Shown here piece after piece: positions 20,507-32,171 of a stretch of DNA of 64,000 bases. Numbering within the stretch: position 1 is the stretch's first letter; each line of letters opens with the position of its first letter. The translations under genes and the position numbers were made by a program. This stretch comes from Calliopum simillimum (lineage: Eukaryota; Arthropoda; Insecta; Diptera; Lauxaniidae): positions 4,588,001-4,652,000 of the forward strand of contig OX638368.1 of NCBI GenBank assembly GCA_951812925.1, read 5' to 3'. Below the pieces are notes generated by a model. It worked only from the letters and a program-made list of their open reading frames with translations, made no database searches and had not been told where the DNA came from.

Positions 20507-22551
20507 ACACTGTGGAACAAAATTTGGTCAACAAAAGTTTACTCGGATCTGACGCTACGGGGTGAAAACATAGGCAAAAATAAAAGACCATTTGGCTCAG
20601 TTTGTTCAAATTGGCTCTAGTTTTCGAGAAAATTTTAAATTTGAATTTTGCACCTTGAATTATGTGGTTTTTTCGATATATCTCGTAAGGTAACTGACTT
20701 TCATTGCATTTAGTGGTGGAATTTTGTTCGTCTAATCCATATCTAATCTTTCACTACCAAATCAGGGGCCTTACTCTGTAATGCGATGCGATAGGAAATG
20801 CGTTGCGAAAGCTAGATTCGATGCGAAAAATAATTGCCACTCTGTAAATTTTTCGCATTGGGAGTAGCGTTGCCAACTATGTCTCACTGAAAACGCTACT
20901 CCCAATGCGAAAGATTTACAGAGTGACAATTATTTTTCGCATCGAATCTAGCTTTCGCAACGCATTTCCTATCGCATCGCATTACAGAGTAAGGCCCCAG
21001 TATTTTTGGCAAGTTAGAGCACAAAATTCCCAAAAAAGTGATATTTTTCGCCTTTTATGACATTCGGCTCAATAGTAATCACCCGAGTGGTGGATTTATG
21101 CCTTTTAATCCATAGCTGAGATCCATACGAACACTTTGATATAATATATGTGGCATATGGGTAAAAATTTCTCAAGTGAGCCACCTTAGAAATTAAACGT
21201 AAAAAAGGCTTTAACAAAATTATGTTTTATAACGACTAGTAAAGATTTTGTAAAAATGTGTTTTTTAGAGATATTTAGCATAGGTCGGGGAATAAAATGG
21301 TGTTTTTGATTTGTAAAAAAATGTTTCATTTATTATTGAAAATCCCTAATTCAAATAGGTACATAAAAATAAGCAACTTCTTCGCCTCTGAGAAAACTAT
21401 AAAAAGTAGGTAAGCACTCTCGACTTGTCAAGAAACTATATTCCAGAAAAAAATTGGGGTAATCAATATTGGTTCAAAAGTTATTAACAATATAGCGATG
21501 TCGTGCAAGTCTTTTTACAGGATTAGAGAAAACAAGGCATCCTACGAAAAAAGTGTATATGGCATAAAATGCTTAGAATTATCTAAGGAATACGTGTGAG
21601 TTTTTTTGGAACATATCAAATTTTTTTTTTTCGGATCTTTTGAAAAATTATAAAATGTCTCAGAAAATTGTGAAAAAATTCACACATATTCCTTAGATAA
21701 TTCTAAGCATTTTATGCCATATACACTTTTATCGTAAGATGCGTTGTTTTTCTCTAATGCTGAAAAAAGACTTGCACGACATCGCTATATTGTTAATAAC
21801 TTTTGAACCAATATCGATTACCCCAATTTTTTTTCTATGATACAGTTCCTTGACAAGTGGAGAGTGCCCACATATTTTTATAGTTTTCTCAGAGGCGGAG
21901 AAGTTACTTTAGTTTTATGTACCTATTTGAAATAATGATTTTCAATTATAAATTAAAAATGTTGGTCCAAAAAAAAAAATACCATTTTATTTCCCGACCT
22001 ATGCTAAATATCTCTAAAAAAAAACATTTTTACAAAATCTTTACTAGTTGTTATAACACATCATTTTGTTAAAACCTTTTTTACGTTTAATTTCTTAAGT
22101 GGCTCACTTGAGAAATTTTTGCATATATGAAACATTTGTGATATCAAAGTGTTTGTATGGATCTCAGCTATAGGTTGAGAGGCATAAATCTACCATTCGG
22201 GTGATTACTATTGAGCCGAATGTCATAAAAGGTGAAAAATATTATTTTTATGGGAATTTTGTGCTCTAACTTGCCAAAAGTGCATCCAAAAATACTGATT
22301 TGGTAGTGAAAGAGTAGATATGGATTAGACAAACAAAACCCTACCACTAAATGCAATAAAACTCAGTTAACTTACGAGATATATCGAAAAAACCACACTA
22401 TTCAAGGTGCAAAATTCAAACGGCCTTTTCTCAAAAACTAGAGCCAATTTGAACAAACTGAGCCAAATAGTCTTTTATTTTGGCCTATGTTTTCACCCCG
22501 TAGCGTCAGATCCGAGTAAACTTTTGTTGACCAAATTTGGTTCCACAGTGT
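20507..22551. mobile_element. 2 kb foldback element, TIR ACACTGTGGAAC, 5 bp target duplication
   Basis: Almost the whole element is a palindrome with about 0.9 kb arms and a centre near 21640. The ends read ACACTGTGGAACAAAATTTGG and CCAAATTTGGTTCCACAGTGT, and both are flanked by the direct repeat AAGTA (20502-20506 and 22552-22556). No transposase frame is present, so it is non-autonomous. A 232 bp MITE has inserted into the left arm only. The superfamily is unresolved: a 5 bp duplication with CACTGTG-like ends loosely recalls Transib, but the first base and target composition do not fit well. Confidence 0.8.
20766..20997. mobile_element. 232 bp palindromic Harbinger-like MITE nested in the foldback
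   Basis: A near-perfect palindrome with about 105 bp arms and a ~20 bp loop. It begins GGGCCTTACTCTGTAATGCG, ends with the inverse, and is flanked by CAG on both sides (20763-20765 and 20998-21000). The right arm of the host palindrome (near 22290-22300) keeps the uninterrupted site (accaaatcagtattttt in the left-arm sense), which confirms the boundaries and the 3 bp duplication. A 3 bp duplication with GGG-starting TIRs suits PIF/Harbinger-type MITEs. Confidence 0.85.
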
Positions 22552-22556
22552 AAGTA

Positions 22557-23042
22557 GATATAGGTTTTTTTTTGGGTATGTTTTCTTTGTATACCGAGCT
22601 CACCGTACTTTCATTGAATTATCCCCATTACCAAGACAAGTCTGTCGAAATATCAGGCGGATATATGGTATTCATATGGTTTCAATATACCTACTGGTAT
22701 AGGCGTAGGAGTGGCTCAAATAAAATTTTCAATTATTTTGAGGTTTTTTTTGTATGAGGGGTACAACACCGCCTTGTCTAATCTATCCCATATTTCTTAT
22801 AAATACGTTGGAGCACCAAAAAACCATCTGGTGCAAATATGGTTTTGATACGTTCAGTAGTATAGGCGTGGTAGTCTTATATATACTAAAAAGGCACTTT
22901 AGTAAAACTTAAATTACTGAAAATTGTGACGTGCTGGAATTTTTTCATTTTTTTTCTCGTGATCAGCATACTTTAATCTATAGAAATCAATTTTTAAAAT
23001 TCAGAGAGGAAAATCTATGCGGGACTGTGTTATTATATACGA
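22557..23042. other. Unassigned sequence between two foldbacks
   Basis: Non-coding sequence with a recurring 'tataggcgtaggagtgg/tataggcgtggtagt' phrase (near 22701 and 22860), which suggests a diverged local duplication. No gene seen. Confidence 0.35.
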
Positions 23043-23050
23043 GTATATAA

Positions 23051-24408
23051 TAGGGCTGTGCAACGAGCCGAACTAGTTCGATCAAACTCTAAACTCATAA
23101 GCTTTTCACACAATTTCAGTACCGAACTGAGTTCGTTTAGCTCAGCTCAACTCAGCTCAACTCAGTTCGTAAGTTCGTGAGTTTTGAGCTGATCGTTTGA
23201 TCGATCATCGAATTCGTTGTGAGCTGATCGTTTGTTTGTTGAGCTAGTAAGTTATGAGTTTTCTCGTTTGTTTGGTTACGTTCAGCGTGTTCGTTATGCG
23301 ATGTATATGATTGCAATCAGCGTTGTAAGAATTGCGTAGAAATAATACTTAAGGTTTAATATTATACAAGAATATTAAACAAATATTTTGCATAGTTGTT
23401 TTTTTGCTCTTAATTTGAAATTGTGAACTTAATAAAATTGCAAATAAAACTAAGACGTTTTGACAAATGATTTTGAATGAAAAAGTTAATTTTTTTAGGG
23501 TTGCCACCTGTTTTTTGTAATAAATTGCTAAAATCATTATTTTCTCTCCATAAATTGACATATTGGGTCCAAAAAAACAAAAATTTAGGGTTGCCATATC
23601 AGGGTTGCCAGACGTTTTTTTGGAAAATTGCATTCCTTTGTCAACTTTCTTTATTGATAGTTATAGAATCGGCCCCAAAAAATTTACTATGGGTTTTTGG
23701 GACGATTCTATAACTTTCAATAAAGAAAGTTTACAAAGAAATGCAATTTTCCAAAAAAACGTCTTTCAACCCTGATATGGCAACCCTTAACTTTTGTTTC
23801 GTCGTTTTTGAACCCAAGATGTCAATTTATAGAGAGAAATTGATGATTTAAGCAATTTATTGATAGAAAATTTTGATTTTATTAAAAGAAACAGGTGGCA
23901 ACCCTAAAAAAATATGTTGGATTTTTTAAAGTTTATCTAAGCGGTTAAAGGCTAAAATTTATTTTTTTTTTTTTTTTGAAATGTATGGTTTAAGCAAATT
24001 TTACAAAAAAAAAAAAACGTGGCAATAATGAAAGTTGCTTCTGCTGTGTACAGCGAAGAGCCGAAGTTCAAACAAAAAACAACTATGCAAAATATTTGTT
24101 TAATATTCATGTATAATATTAAACCTTAAACTTATCCCAATTCTTACACATTTTTTGCAACGCTGATTGCAACTTGCAATCATATTCAACGCATATCGAA
24201 CACGCTGAACGTAACCAAACAAACGAGAAAACTCATAACTAACGAGCTCAACAAACAAACGATCAGCTCACAACGAATTCGCTGATCGATCAAACGATCA
24301 GCTCAAAACTCACGAACTTACGAACTGAGTTGAGCTGAGCTGATCGATCTTGTTCGTTGTGTGTGGCGAAAACTCGAACAGGTTCGATCAGCTCATTGCA
24401 CAGCCCTA
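23051..24408. mobile_element. 1.36 kb hAT-type foldback with 8 bp target duplication
   Basis: The TIRs start TAGGGCTGTGCAA on both ends and the duplication GTATATAA is perfect (23043-23050 and 24409-24416), as expected for hAT elements. The arms are rich in AGCTCA/TGATCG words (gagctgatcgtttg and inverses), so they can also fold locally. No transposase frame remains. Further palindromes are nested in the centre. Confidence 0.85.
23496..23906. repeat. Nested palindromes with TAGGGTTGCCA ends
   Basis: An inner palindrome runs from TAGGGTTGCCACCTG at 23496 to CAGGTGGCAACCCTA at 23906. A second starts TAGGGTTGCCATATC at 23586 and ends GATATGGCAACCCTT at about 23788. A third starts AGGGTTGCCAGACG at 23601 and ends CGTCTTTCAACCCT at about 23773. 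All share the AGGGTTGCCA terminus, which suggests repeated insertion of one family into its own kind or one element with repeated termini. Confidence 0.75.
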
Positions 24409-24794
24409 GTATATAATATATACATAAAATTAAGATCAACATTAGTTTGGCTTTAGATGACTCAAACTTGTAGCTTATAAGTTCAAAACAAATCTGTTAA
24501 ATTATTTACACTATTTTCGGGTTCCTCCGGCCACAACATGGATTCTATGTAATATTCTGATTTCTAGTATGCTTGCAGACTATTTATATTTAACAGTGTT
24601 TCATCCGGTAATTTGCGCAGGGCTAAGTTTGCTAGATCTTCAAAAGGGTTTAGGCCTAAAGAATCTATGAAACCTTTTACATTGATCCAAAAGGACGTAG
24701 CACTATATTATTTTATTAACTTTATTCAACGAGCAAAACAAAGTCTTCAAGAAGAAAAAAAAAGCACTAGGCAAAAAATTTTTCGGTTAGGTTG

Positions 24795-25276
24795 GCATCA
24801 CTGCTCGCAAGGATTCAGTCCTAAGAAGGGAAAAGAAGAATTAAAAAAAATTATTTATTTCACAACCACCTGTTGATCCGCTGATTTTCTGTGTGCCTAC
24901 TCGGCTTGCTGGCCTGCGAGGAACTGACTCAAACTGAACTGACGCTGTGGCTTGTAGTCATTTTTCATGATCATGACAGTAGCAAAATGAGATCAGCTGT
25001 TTCTGACACACAGCCGTTTCTGACAGACACTAGTTCTGTTCGTTTGTGATATCTTAATGTACTATTCTGAGCTGTGTTTAATAACAATAATTGAATTCAT
25101 GAATTTGTACTTTTTACTTATTTTTTTAAAATAAATCGGCATCACATTCAGTTTTCGTTTGTTAAGAAAAATCAAATAACAAATATAGTGATACTGGACA
25201 AAATGTAAAAAAATAATTTATGGTAGCGATGATTCTCGTGGACAAAAACAAGGCCCTGCCGACTTTTGCTCTCACA
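24795..25276 (+). mobile_element. LTR copy B, right part
   Basis: Collinear with copy A from 'cagtcctaagaaggg' (about 15437 in A) to the end. It keeps 'cacaaccacctgttgatccg', 'gatatcttaatgtacta' and 'gccgacttttgctctcaca'. The roughly 570 bp of LTR present in copy A between 14862 and 15435 is missing, so the foldback-rich 4.7 kb replaced rather than simply interrupted this LTR. Confidence 0.7.
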
Positions 25277-27124
25277 AGCACTTAAAATTTTTTGGAAATT
25301 ACAAAGTCAACTACGTCTTTTAACTATATATAAATGAGAGGTGAGAGTCGAAGTCAAAAATTGTTGGCTTAAGTATTTGCGCTAATTGAAAAACTCATAA
25401 ATTTTCTGAAAAAGATTATGGGGTTTTCAATGTGAGTTTACAATATACTTAAATACATATTGCATACCTTCAGGATTAACGAGTTTCAGTTAATTTCCTA
25501 CGAAAGTTGGGCGTGTCCGTAGCATGCTCGTTTTTTGAATAATTCTTAGCTAGCTATAATTAAGAATCCGTATAATAGCACTCTTTTTTTTTTTCGCAAA
25601 CATGTATGACGACATACCACTGTGCCTTGTACACTTTTTTGCCTTCAATACAAACTGCACGTTCTTTCTTTAAGAAGAATTGAAAACTATTTCTTTATGT
25701 TAAAAATACACCTTAAATATAATCCAATTTAAATTCCTTTGTAATGCTAAGCAAATGCTTTGGCTAAGTACTTCTTATAGGTATGACTTAGACCCCCAAT
25801 GCTTATCGCTTCGTTGAAAGCATCTGGCAAAAATATTGCACTCAACTTGACGTCAATTTCTATTTAAATTTCAGTTTTTTGTTCATTGTGCTCTTAACTT
25901 AAAATTACAGCACGCTGCAGTATAAAATATTTTATCACACCCCACTCATACTTTGGAACTTATCACAAACACAGAGAGAGAGAGAGAGAGAGACAATATG
26001 CACTACCTTCACTATGTCCTCATTGCATTGTCATTGGCATTACTTCGTTGCTTGTGTTGTAGTTCCTTTTGCATTACATGCGGTTAGTTTTCCATTATCT
26101 TTAGTCCCAAAAATAAAGCTCATTTATTCACACTTTGGCCATGATGATGATGAACGTAAGTAAAAAGCGATTATAAATGGCGTGTCGGTGGTGGCCAAAG
26201 TGAAAATGTCCAAGAAACTGTGTCCTGTAAACGTTAAAAATCCGCACCAACAACAATGTGAGCATTCAAGCGACGCAGCAGCAGAGAATGTACTTTCAAA
26301 TTCATTGAAAAGTTATTTAAATCACTTAGGAGCTTAAAAGCTATGTGCGCTGTGTGCAGTGTTGCATTGTCAAAGCATTGAAGTTTTACTTTTTTGTTTT
26401 CATCAAAAAAGTTTTTATAAAGAATCCTAAAGCACTGCATAGAATTTGACGTTGGACGTTGACGTACAGTCATCTTAAAGTTGCAAAGGGAAAGAGTTTT
26501 GAATGTTTTATGCGGAAATCACTTGAAATTGAGAAAAAGTTTAAGGACATTGTGCAAAATTTAATAATTTAAAACTGCGCTTATTACATTTGAGTTTGCA
26601 GTCTCATTACTTCTTATGCCACAGCAATGCCTTTGGTGAGTTATTTTGTAAGTAATTGATGCATTTTATATTCTTATGAGATTTCGAAAAAAGCAACTAT
26701 TTCGACTAATATAATTCTGAATGTTCAAATTTGCATGAAATTAAGAAAATATCATGAGATATCTTAACAAAACAAATCACCCACACATAATGATACTGAA
26801 TTGTGTGAAATTTTCAAGTATAAAAACATATAAGTAAATAAAAATGAGCATGCAATTAAGCTTTGATTAAATTGCTTGGATTTAAAATTAATAATTATGA
26901 TCCAATCAACATTTATAAAGAACAGCACATACAACAAAAAGGTGAAAATATATTGTAATTTGAATAGCATATGTTAATTTTAGAGTTGTATTTTTAGGCC
27001 TTCTTCGGTCTTTGTAATATATTTTAAAAAAAGACAAGAAGACTTAATGACATACTTGAGATTTTTCGAGCAAAATTATTATGTCACTTCAGATTTAAAA
27101 AAAAAATTCCACGATAGCACTTAA
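25277..27124. other. No gene seen; GA microsatellite
   Basis: AT-rich intergenic or intronic sequence. An (AG)n tract lies at 25973-25993. A TATAAAATA word at about 25920 is isolated and does not by itself support a promoter. Confidence 0.4.
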
Positions 27125-27990
27125 TATTGTATGAGATAAAAATCCCGTGAGATAAAAATTGCACGAGATAAAAATCACCTGAGGTCAAAATCGCATGAGA
27201 TAAAAATTGCATGAGATTAACTAGCATGAAATAAAAATCGCATGACATGTGTTAGCATAAAAAAGTAACCTTAGCATAAAAAATATTAAAGTATTAAAAT
27301 TTTCGTAAAAATATATAACTCAAAAATCGCATGAGAATTAACAGCTTGGGTACTTAGCTTAATAAAAAAAAATAAAAACCTGAATTGCATCAGGATTTTC
27401 AATACATAAAATCAGTTCTACGAAGAAATTAAAAATAACTTACTCACATGAAATATTCCAACTTGAAGAAACCACTCAAATGCAAAGGCATAAATCGCTT
27501 GAGATTTTTCAATATAATAAATTCATCCAAAGTCAAACATAATAATGATACTTAATTATACGTCGTTAGTTTTTTAGTATAATAAGTTACCTTAACAAAA
27601 AATCGCATAAAATTTCCTATATAAAATAATACAAACATACAAATATATATATTTGCAATAAGAAAAAAATTACTTATCAAAAATGTAAGCACAAAATTGA
27701 AGCGAGTAAGAGCAAAATTGCATGCGATTTCCATTTATATAAAAACCAAAAAATCACAATAAATTTTTTCACATAATATTAGCATTCAAACGCAAGCATA
27801 TTATGTCATACGAGATTTTCAAAATAACAAATCAGTCAAAAATCTCATGATATTAAAATATATAAAAAATTCATTTAAAATACAATTGGAACGCTAGAAA
27901 TTTCACAACATAAAAGAAATTGCTTAAGCATAGTCAATGACTATTAGTTATCCCAAATTGCATGAGATTTCTGAGGACAAGGCAATACTT
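27125..27990. repeat. Degenerate ~18-20 bp repeat (gcatgagataaaaatc)
   Basis: Recurring diverged copies of 'cgcatgagataaaaat', densest at 27130-27330 and sparser to about 27970. Style and size resemble the other A-rich arrays in the window but the consensus differs. Confidence 0.55.
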
Positions 27991-29955
27991 GTGTTTAATT
28001 TAGTACAAAGAAGAGGCTTGCAACTTTTAGAGAAGTAGGTGTGTTACTTCTAAGGTAAATCACACTTTTTAAAAAGTGTATGACATTCATGATAGGTAAC
28101 TTTCTACCAAATTTTGTTTTCAAATAGCTTGTATAGCCTGTAAGATATAATATACCGATAAGTGCTTAATAGTCAATCGTTGAAATTGAGCGAGTTGACT
28201 GATTCACATAATGTTGATCAAATTTTGTTCAATATTAAAGATTGTGACAAATGGGTGATATTGCCCACATGCATATACTTAGCTCGTAAAAGAGATTACA
28301 AAAGCAAACTTTTAGGAATAAAAATGTATGTGATCCTTATCAAAAATAACAACTACAGCACTTATATCCTACTTATCACTTCATAAGCAAATAAATAAAC
28401 AAAAATTTCTTCTTCACTAAGCAAACCAATTCAAGATGTAAGCACATATTGTGAATAATTGTTATGGCAGTATCTACATCCTTTTTCTTCTTAATGAACA
28501 CTTGAACTTTCTCTGCAACGACACAACAGCAGCTCTGCTCCTTTTTTTTGATGATGTGCACACAACTCTACCGAACTTCCTGTAATTTGCAGAAGACACA
28601 AAATAATTTCACGCATTTTTGCGTCCTTTGTGCACTTGATTTTGTTGTTGCTTTTATTTACTAAAAAAAAAAAAACGCTAAGGCTGTCATTGTTGTTGTT
28701 GTTTTTATTTATGTACCACATAAAATATTTCGGAACATTTTTCTGACAAAGACCACAGAAAATATTTAAACAATTTTTTTATCAGCTATGAATTTGTCTG
28801 TAAGCAAATTTTATTGAAACTCAACGATGCGCAAATAATGCGCCTTCCATACTATCGAGGCCTCTACTTTCAAGGTGGTTCTTAGGTAGAGGGTGGATGG
28901 GAGGCAATGGCATGCCAGGTAGCGTTGGTGCGGTTTTTTGTGCCCTTAAGGACTTTGCTGCTGCTGCTGTTGTTGTTGTTGCTGTTTTATGGCTATTCAA
29001 CGTGTTGTCTGAAGTGTAAAAACAGAAATTAACCTCTTTTATGAAATTAAGGATGCGCACAACAGCAGCAGCAGCAACAACAACAACTACGATAACAACA
29101 ATAACAAAAGCATAGGCCTTACAAAGGAAGAGGTGACAAATGTGTGTGTTGTTTTTCTTTTCCATTGGTTGTCTGTTGTCTTGTTGTTTGCGCTACACTT
29201 GATGGGGTCGGAGTATTTAAATTTTTAACACTTTCCGCACTTGTTTTAAGTACTCAAACTCAGAAGCTCGAACTTCAGTTAAAAACTCTTGTCGAAAGTA
29301 CTTAAATAGTCTTTGTTTTATTGCCATGTTAAGGTGCGCCAGCCAACATAAAACCCTTTTTATGGATGGCTGGGAGGTGCGCGCAGGTGGTGATGAGCAA
29401 TGGAGGCCTACTTTCTTGATGCTCTGTAGTAGTCAACTTGACTTGAATTTGTGGCTTAAATAAACTTTTCCGTGCTGTGGTTTTCTTTTCTGTCTGTAAT
29501 TTACTTATCTACCTTTTCTTGAATGGAACAAAAAAACAAACTCTTAAGGAAACTTTGTGTGAAGGAATTCATGTGCAGCGAGTGTTACTTTGCAAACGCT
29601 TCCTTACAAACTGCGCATTAATTTTGTAACACAAAGTGATTTTCTCTTGAAATCATTAAATTTATTGCTGGAAAAATTATCACAAAAGCTTTTTTGCAAA
29701 TTTTCAACTGGCCATAAAGCGCCGTAAAAGTGAAACTATGAAAAATTTATAGCAGCAAAGTTAGTAAAAGAGGAGTAAAATATAAATGTAGTAAAAATTA
29801 AAGCGAACATAAAGCGATACTAAGATAGTATGATGTATTTTTAGTTGTATTTATGTTGATATTGTGACAACAGAGTCAAGGGTAAAGGAAATAGACCTTG
29901 CACTAAGAATAATTTTAGCGATTTTCGTGGCAAAATCAAAAATAACGACAAAAAT
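27991..29955. other. No gene seen; CAG/CAA simple sequence
   Basis: Contains GTT/GCT and CAG/CAA tracts near 28957-28985 and 29057-29105. A 114-codon minus-strand frame (28821-29165) is driven by these tracts and is not called. Confidence 0.4.
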
Positions 29956-29959
29956 TTTT

Positions 29960-31290
29960 GTTATACCATTAATGATTATCAACATTTTTTGGCTAAATCA
30001 AAAATTTTCGACGTTAACAACATTTTTTGACTTTGTCAACATCTTCCGATATTTTTCAATTTATTTTGACTTTATCACAATTTTTAGACTTTTTCAAAAT
30101 TTATGACTTATCAATATTTTTGGAGTTATTTTACATTCTTCGAATGCAAATTTTTGACTACATCCACCAATTTCTAATTAATCAACATTTTTCGACCTTA
30201 CCAAAATTGCTTAGCTTTATAAACAACTTTTGACTTAATCAACATTTTTTTAAATTGGGAACATTTTTCGACCTAAACATTTTTTTTCGATTAACCAAAA
30301 TTTTTCGAATTTATCAACATTTTTTCAACTTTGTAAACATTTTTCTACTGTATAAAAATTTTACAACTTTAGCAACATTTTTTGACTTAATCAAAATTTT
30401 TTGAATTTTTAACAATTTTTTGACATTGGCAACGTATTTCGACTTTATCCTTTTTTCGATTATACAAAATTTTTTTGACTTCATCAACATTTTTTTTGAC
30501 TTAATCAATATTTTTCAAATGTATCAATATATTTCGACCCTGTATGTATGTATTCTCCTTTAACTCCTAGGAGGAGCATAGGGCCAATATGAAATCTATC
30601 CATTTGTCACGATCCCTTGCGATGACTTTGATCTCTTGCCACGATTTTCCCGATTCTTGGATTTCCTTTTTATTTCGATCCTACTAAAGTTTTATTACTT
30701 TATTAAATTTTTCGACTTAATCAACATATTTCGATTTTCACAAAATTTTTTGACCAATTGAAAATTTTTTCGAATATATTAAAATTTTTTCACTTAATCA
30801 ACATTTTTCAAATTTATCAACATTTTTTGACTTTATCAAAATTTATTGATTTTATCAAATTTTGTTGACAAGTTAACCATTTTTTCGAATATATCAACAT
30901 TTTTTGAACATTTTTCAACTTCATCAACATTTTTCGACTGAATCGACATTTTTCGATTTTATCAAAATTTTTTTGATAAATTCAAAACTTTTCGAATAAT
31001 CAACATTTTGTCAATTGATCAACATTTTTCGGATTTATCAACCTTTTTTTGAATTTATCAATATTTTTCAAGTTTTCGAGATTTTTCGACTAAATCAACA
31101 TTTTCGATTTTATCGAAATTTTTTTGACAAATTAAAATTTTTTCGAATATATGATCAACATTTTTCGATTTATCAAAATTTTTTGACAAATTCAAAAGTT
31201 TTTTTGAATATACTTACATTTTTTGACTTAATCAAAATTTTTCGTTTTTTTTCAAAATTTATTGATTTCATCACCATTTCACGACATATT
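29960..31290. repeat. Degenerate ~21-22 bp minisatellite, inverted relative to the 9.7 kb array
   Basis: Copies of 'tttttgacttaatcaacatt' recur at roughly 21-22 bp steps, for example caacattttt near 30310, 30331 and 30374. The reverse complement (aatgttgataaagtcaaaaa) is the same family as the array at 9745-12255. An RTE-type LINE 3' end interrupts it at about 30541-30690. Confidence 0.75.
30541..30690 (-). pseudogene. RTE-type LINE, 3'-terminal fragment
   Basis: On the minus strand this reads the last codons of an RTE-like reverse transcriptase ORF2 (words WQEIKVIARDR and NKW...PMLLL type). It is followed by 'ggagttaaaggagaatacat' and an ACAT tail. It is the inverse of the copy at 63466-63710. 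The flanks share 'tatttcgaccct' and 'tatttcgatcct', a probable imperfect target duplication within the array. It is severely 5'-truncated, as is usual for this class. Confidence 0.65.
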
Positions 31291-31580
31291 TCAAAAGTGC
31301 TCATTATTTGACCCTCTACCCAGTGTTTGATCACCGAAGAGCTCTTAATGCCCTTGTACTTTTGGAAGTATTTAATCTTCTCTACGAGAAGCTCGTAGAC
31401 GGCAAATATTTTTTGGCTGACGGAATGGACATGTTAATTGTGAACGAAAGAGTTAAGTCAAAATTATTCCTTCTATTGAAATAATTTTTGACTTGTGCAC
31501 CCAGTTTTCCACAAAGTTCAACGAAATCTTACTTTCCAAAAAAAATTTTAGAAAACGCCAAAGACGCTTAGTTATATCTA

Positions 31581-32169
31581 TAGGGTGTATTGCATAAGGT
31601 AACGAAGCTTCTGAGAGTAGGCTCAGACTAACAAAATATTTCACCTGGGGGGCGGGGTCTGAAATGTACCCCTGGGGTTTCTGACTTGTTTTACAAAGAA
31701 AAAAAAAAATTTCTTGAATCATTTTAACAATTTAGATTTCAAACTAACAAATTTGTTAGACAATTGTACTACCAAATCCAAGAAAACTAAACGAGAATTT
31801 AAAAAAAAATTATAAAAAGATATGTTAATATGACCTTTTTTCATACTAAAATGGCCACCAAAGTCAAAAAATAAATAAAAATATTAACTTTAAAGGTTCA
31901 GAACTTTGCAAAGTTCTTCTAAGCTATGTAAGCCATATACATTATCTGAGAGCTCATACAATTAGCTAAAACTTTGCCATAAAAATGTTTTCTCTAAAAC
32001 GCTAGAGTGACCCAACATTTTTTTTTTTTCATAAAACAGGTCTGAAAATCAGTTCTAACTTTATAACTCCTCAGGGGTAGGTTTTAGAGCCCCCAGCAGC
32101 AATTTTTTGTTAGTCTTGGCCTCCTCTATCAGCTCCCAGAAGCTTCGTAACCTTACGCGATACACCCTG
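31581..32169. mobile_element. 589 bp TA-flanked MITE, TIR YAGGGTGTATYGC (complete copy)
   Basis: The left end TAGGGTGTATTGCATAAGG and the right end, reverse-complemented, CAGGGTGTATCGCGTAAGG form imperfect TIRs of about 36 bp. TA lies outside both ends (31579-31580 and 32170-32171). It has no transposase frame. TA duplications and CAGGG ends fit a Tc1/mariner-superfamily MITE. Partial relatives lie at 19085-19345, 48220-48375 and 63020-63345. Confidence 0.75.
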
Positions 32170-32171
32170 TA

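Noticed and set aside
25915..25990. TATA-box promoter at TATAAAATA
   Set aside because: In AT-rich DNA this word is expected by chance, and no initiator or coding exon follows.
28821..29165. 114-codon minus-strand gene
   Set aside because: The frame is largely created by CAA/CAG and GTT tracts (Val, Ala, Thr runs) and contains no recognisable domain.
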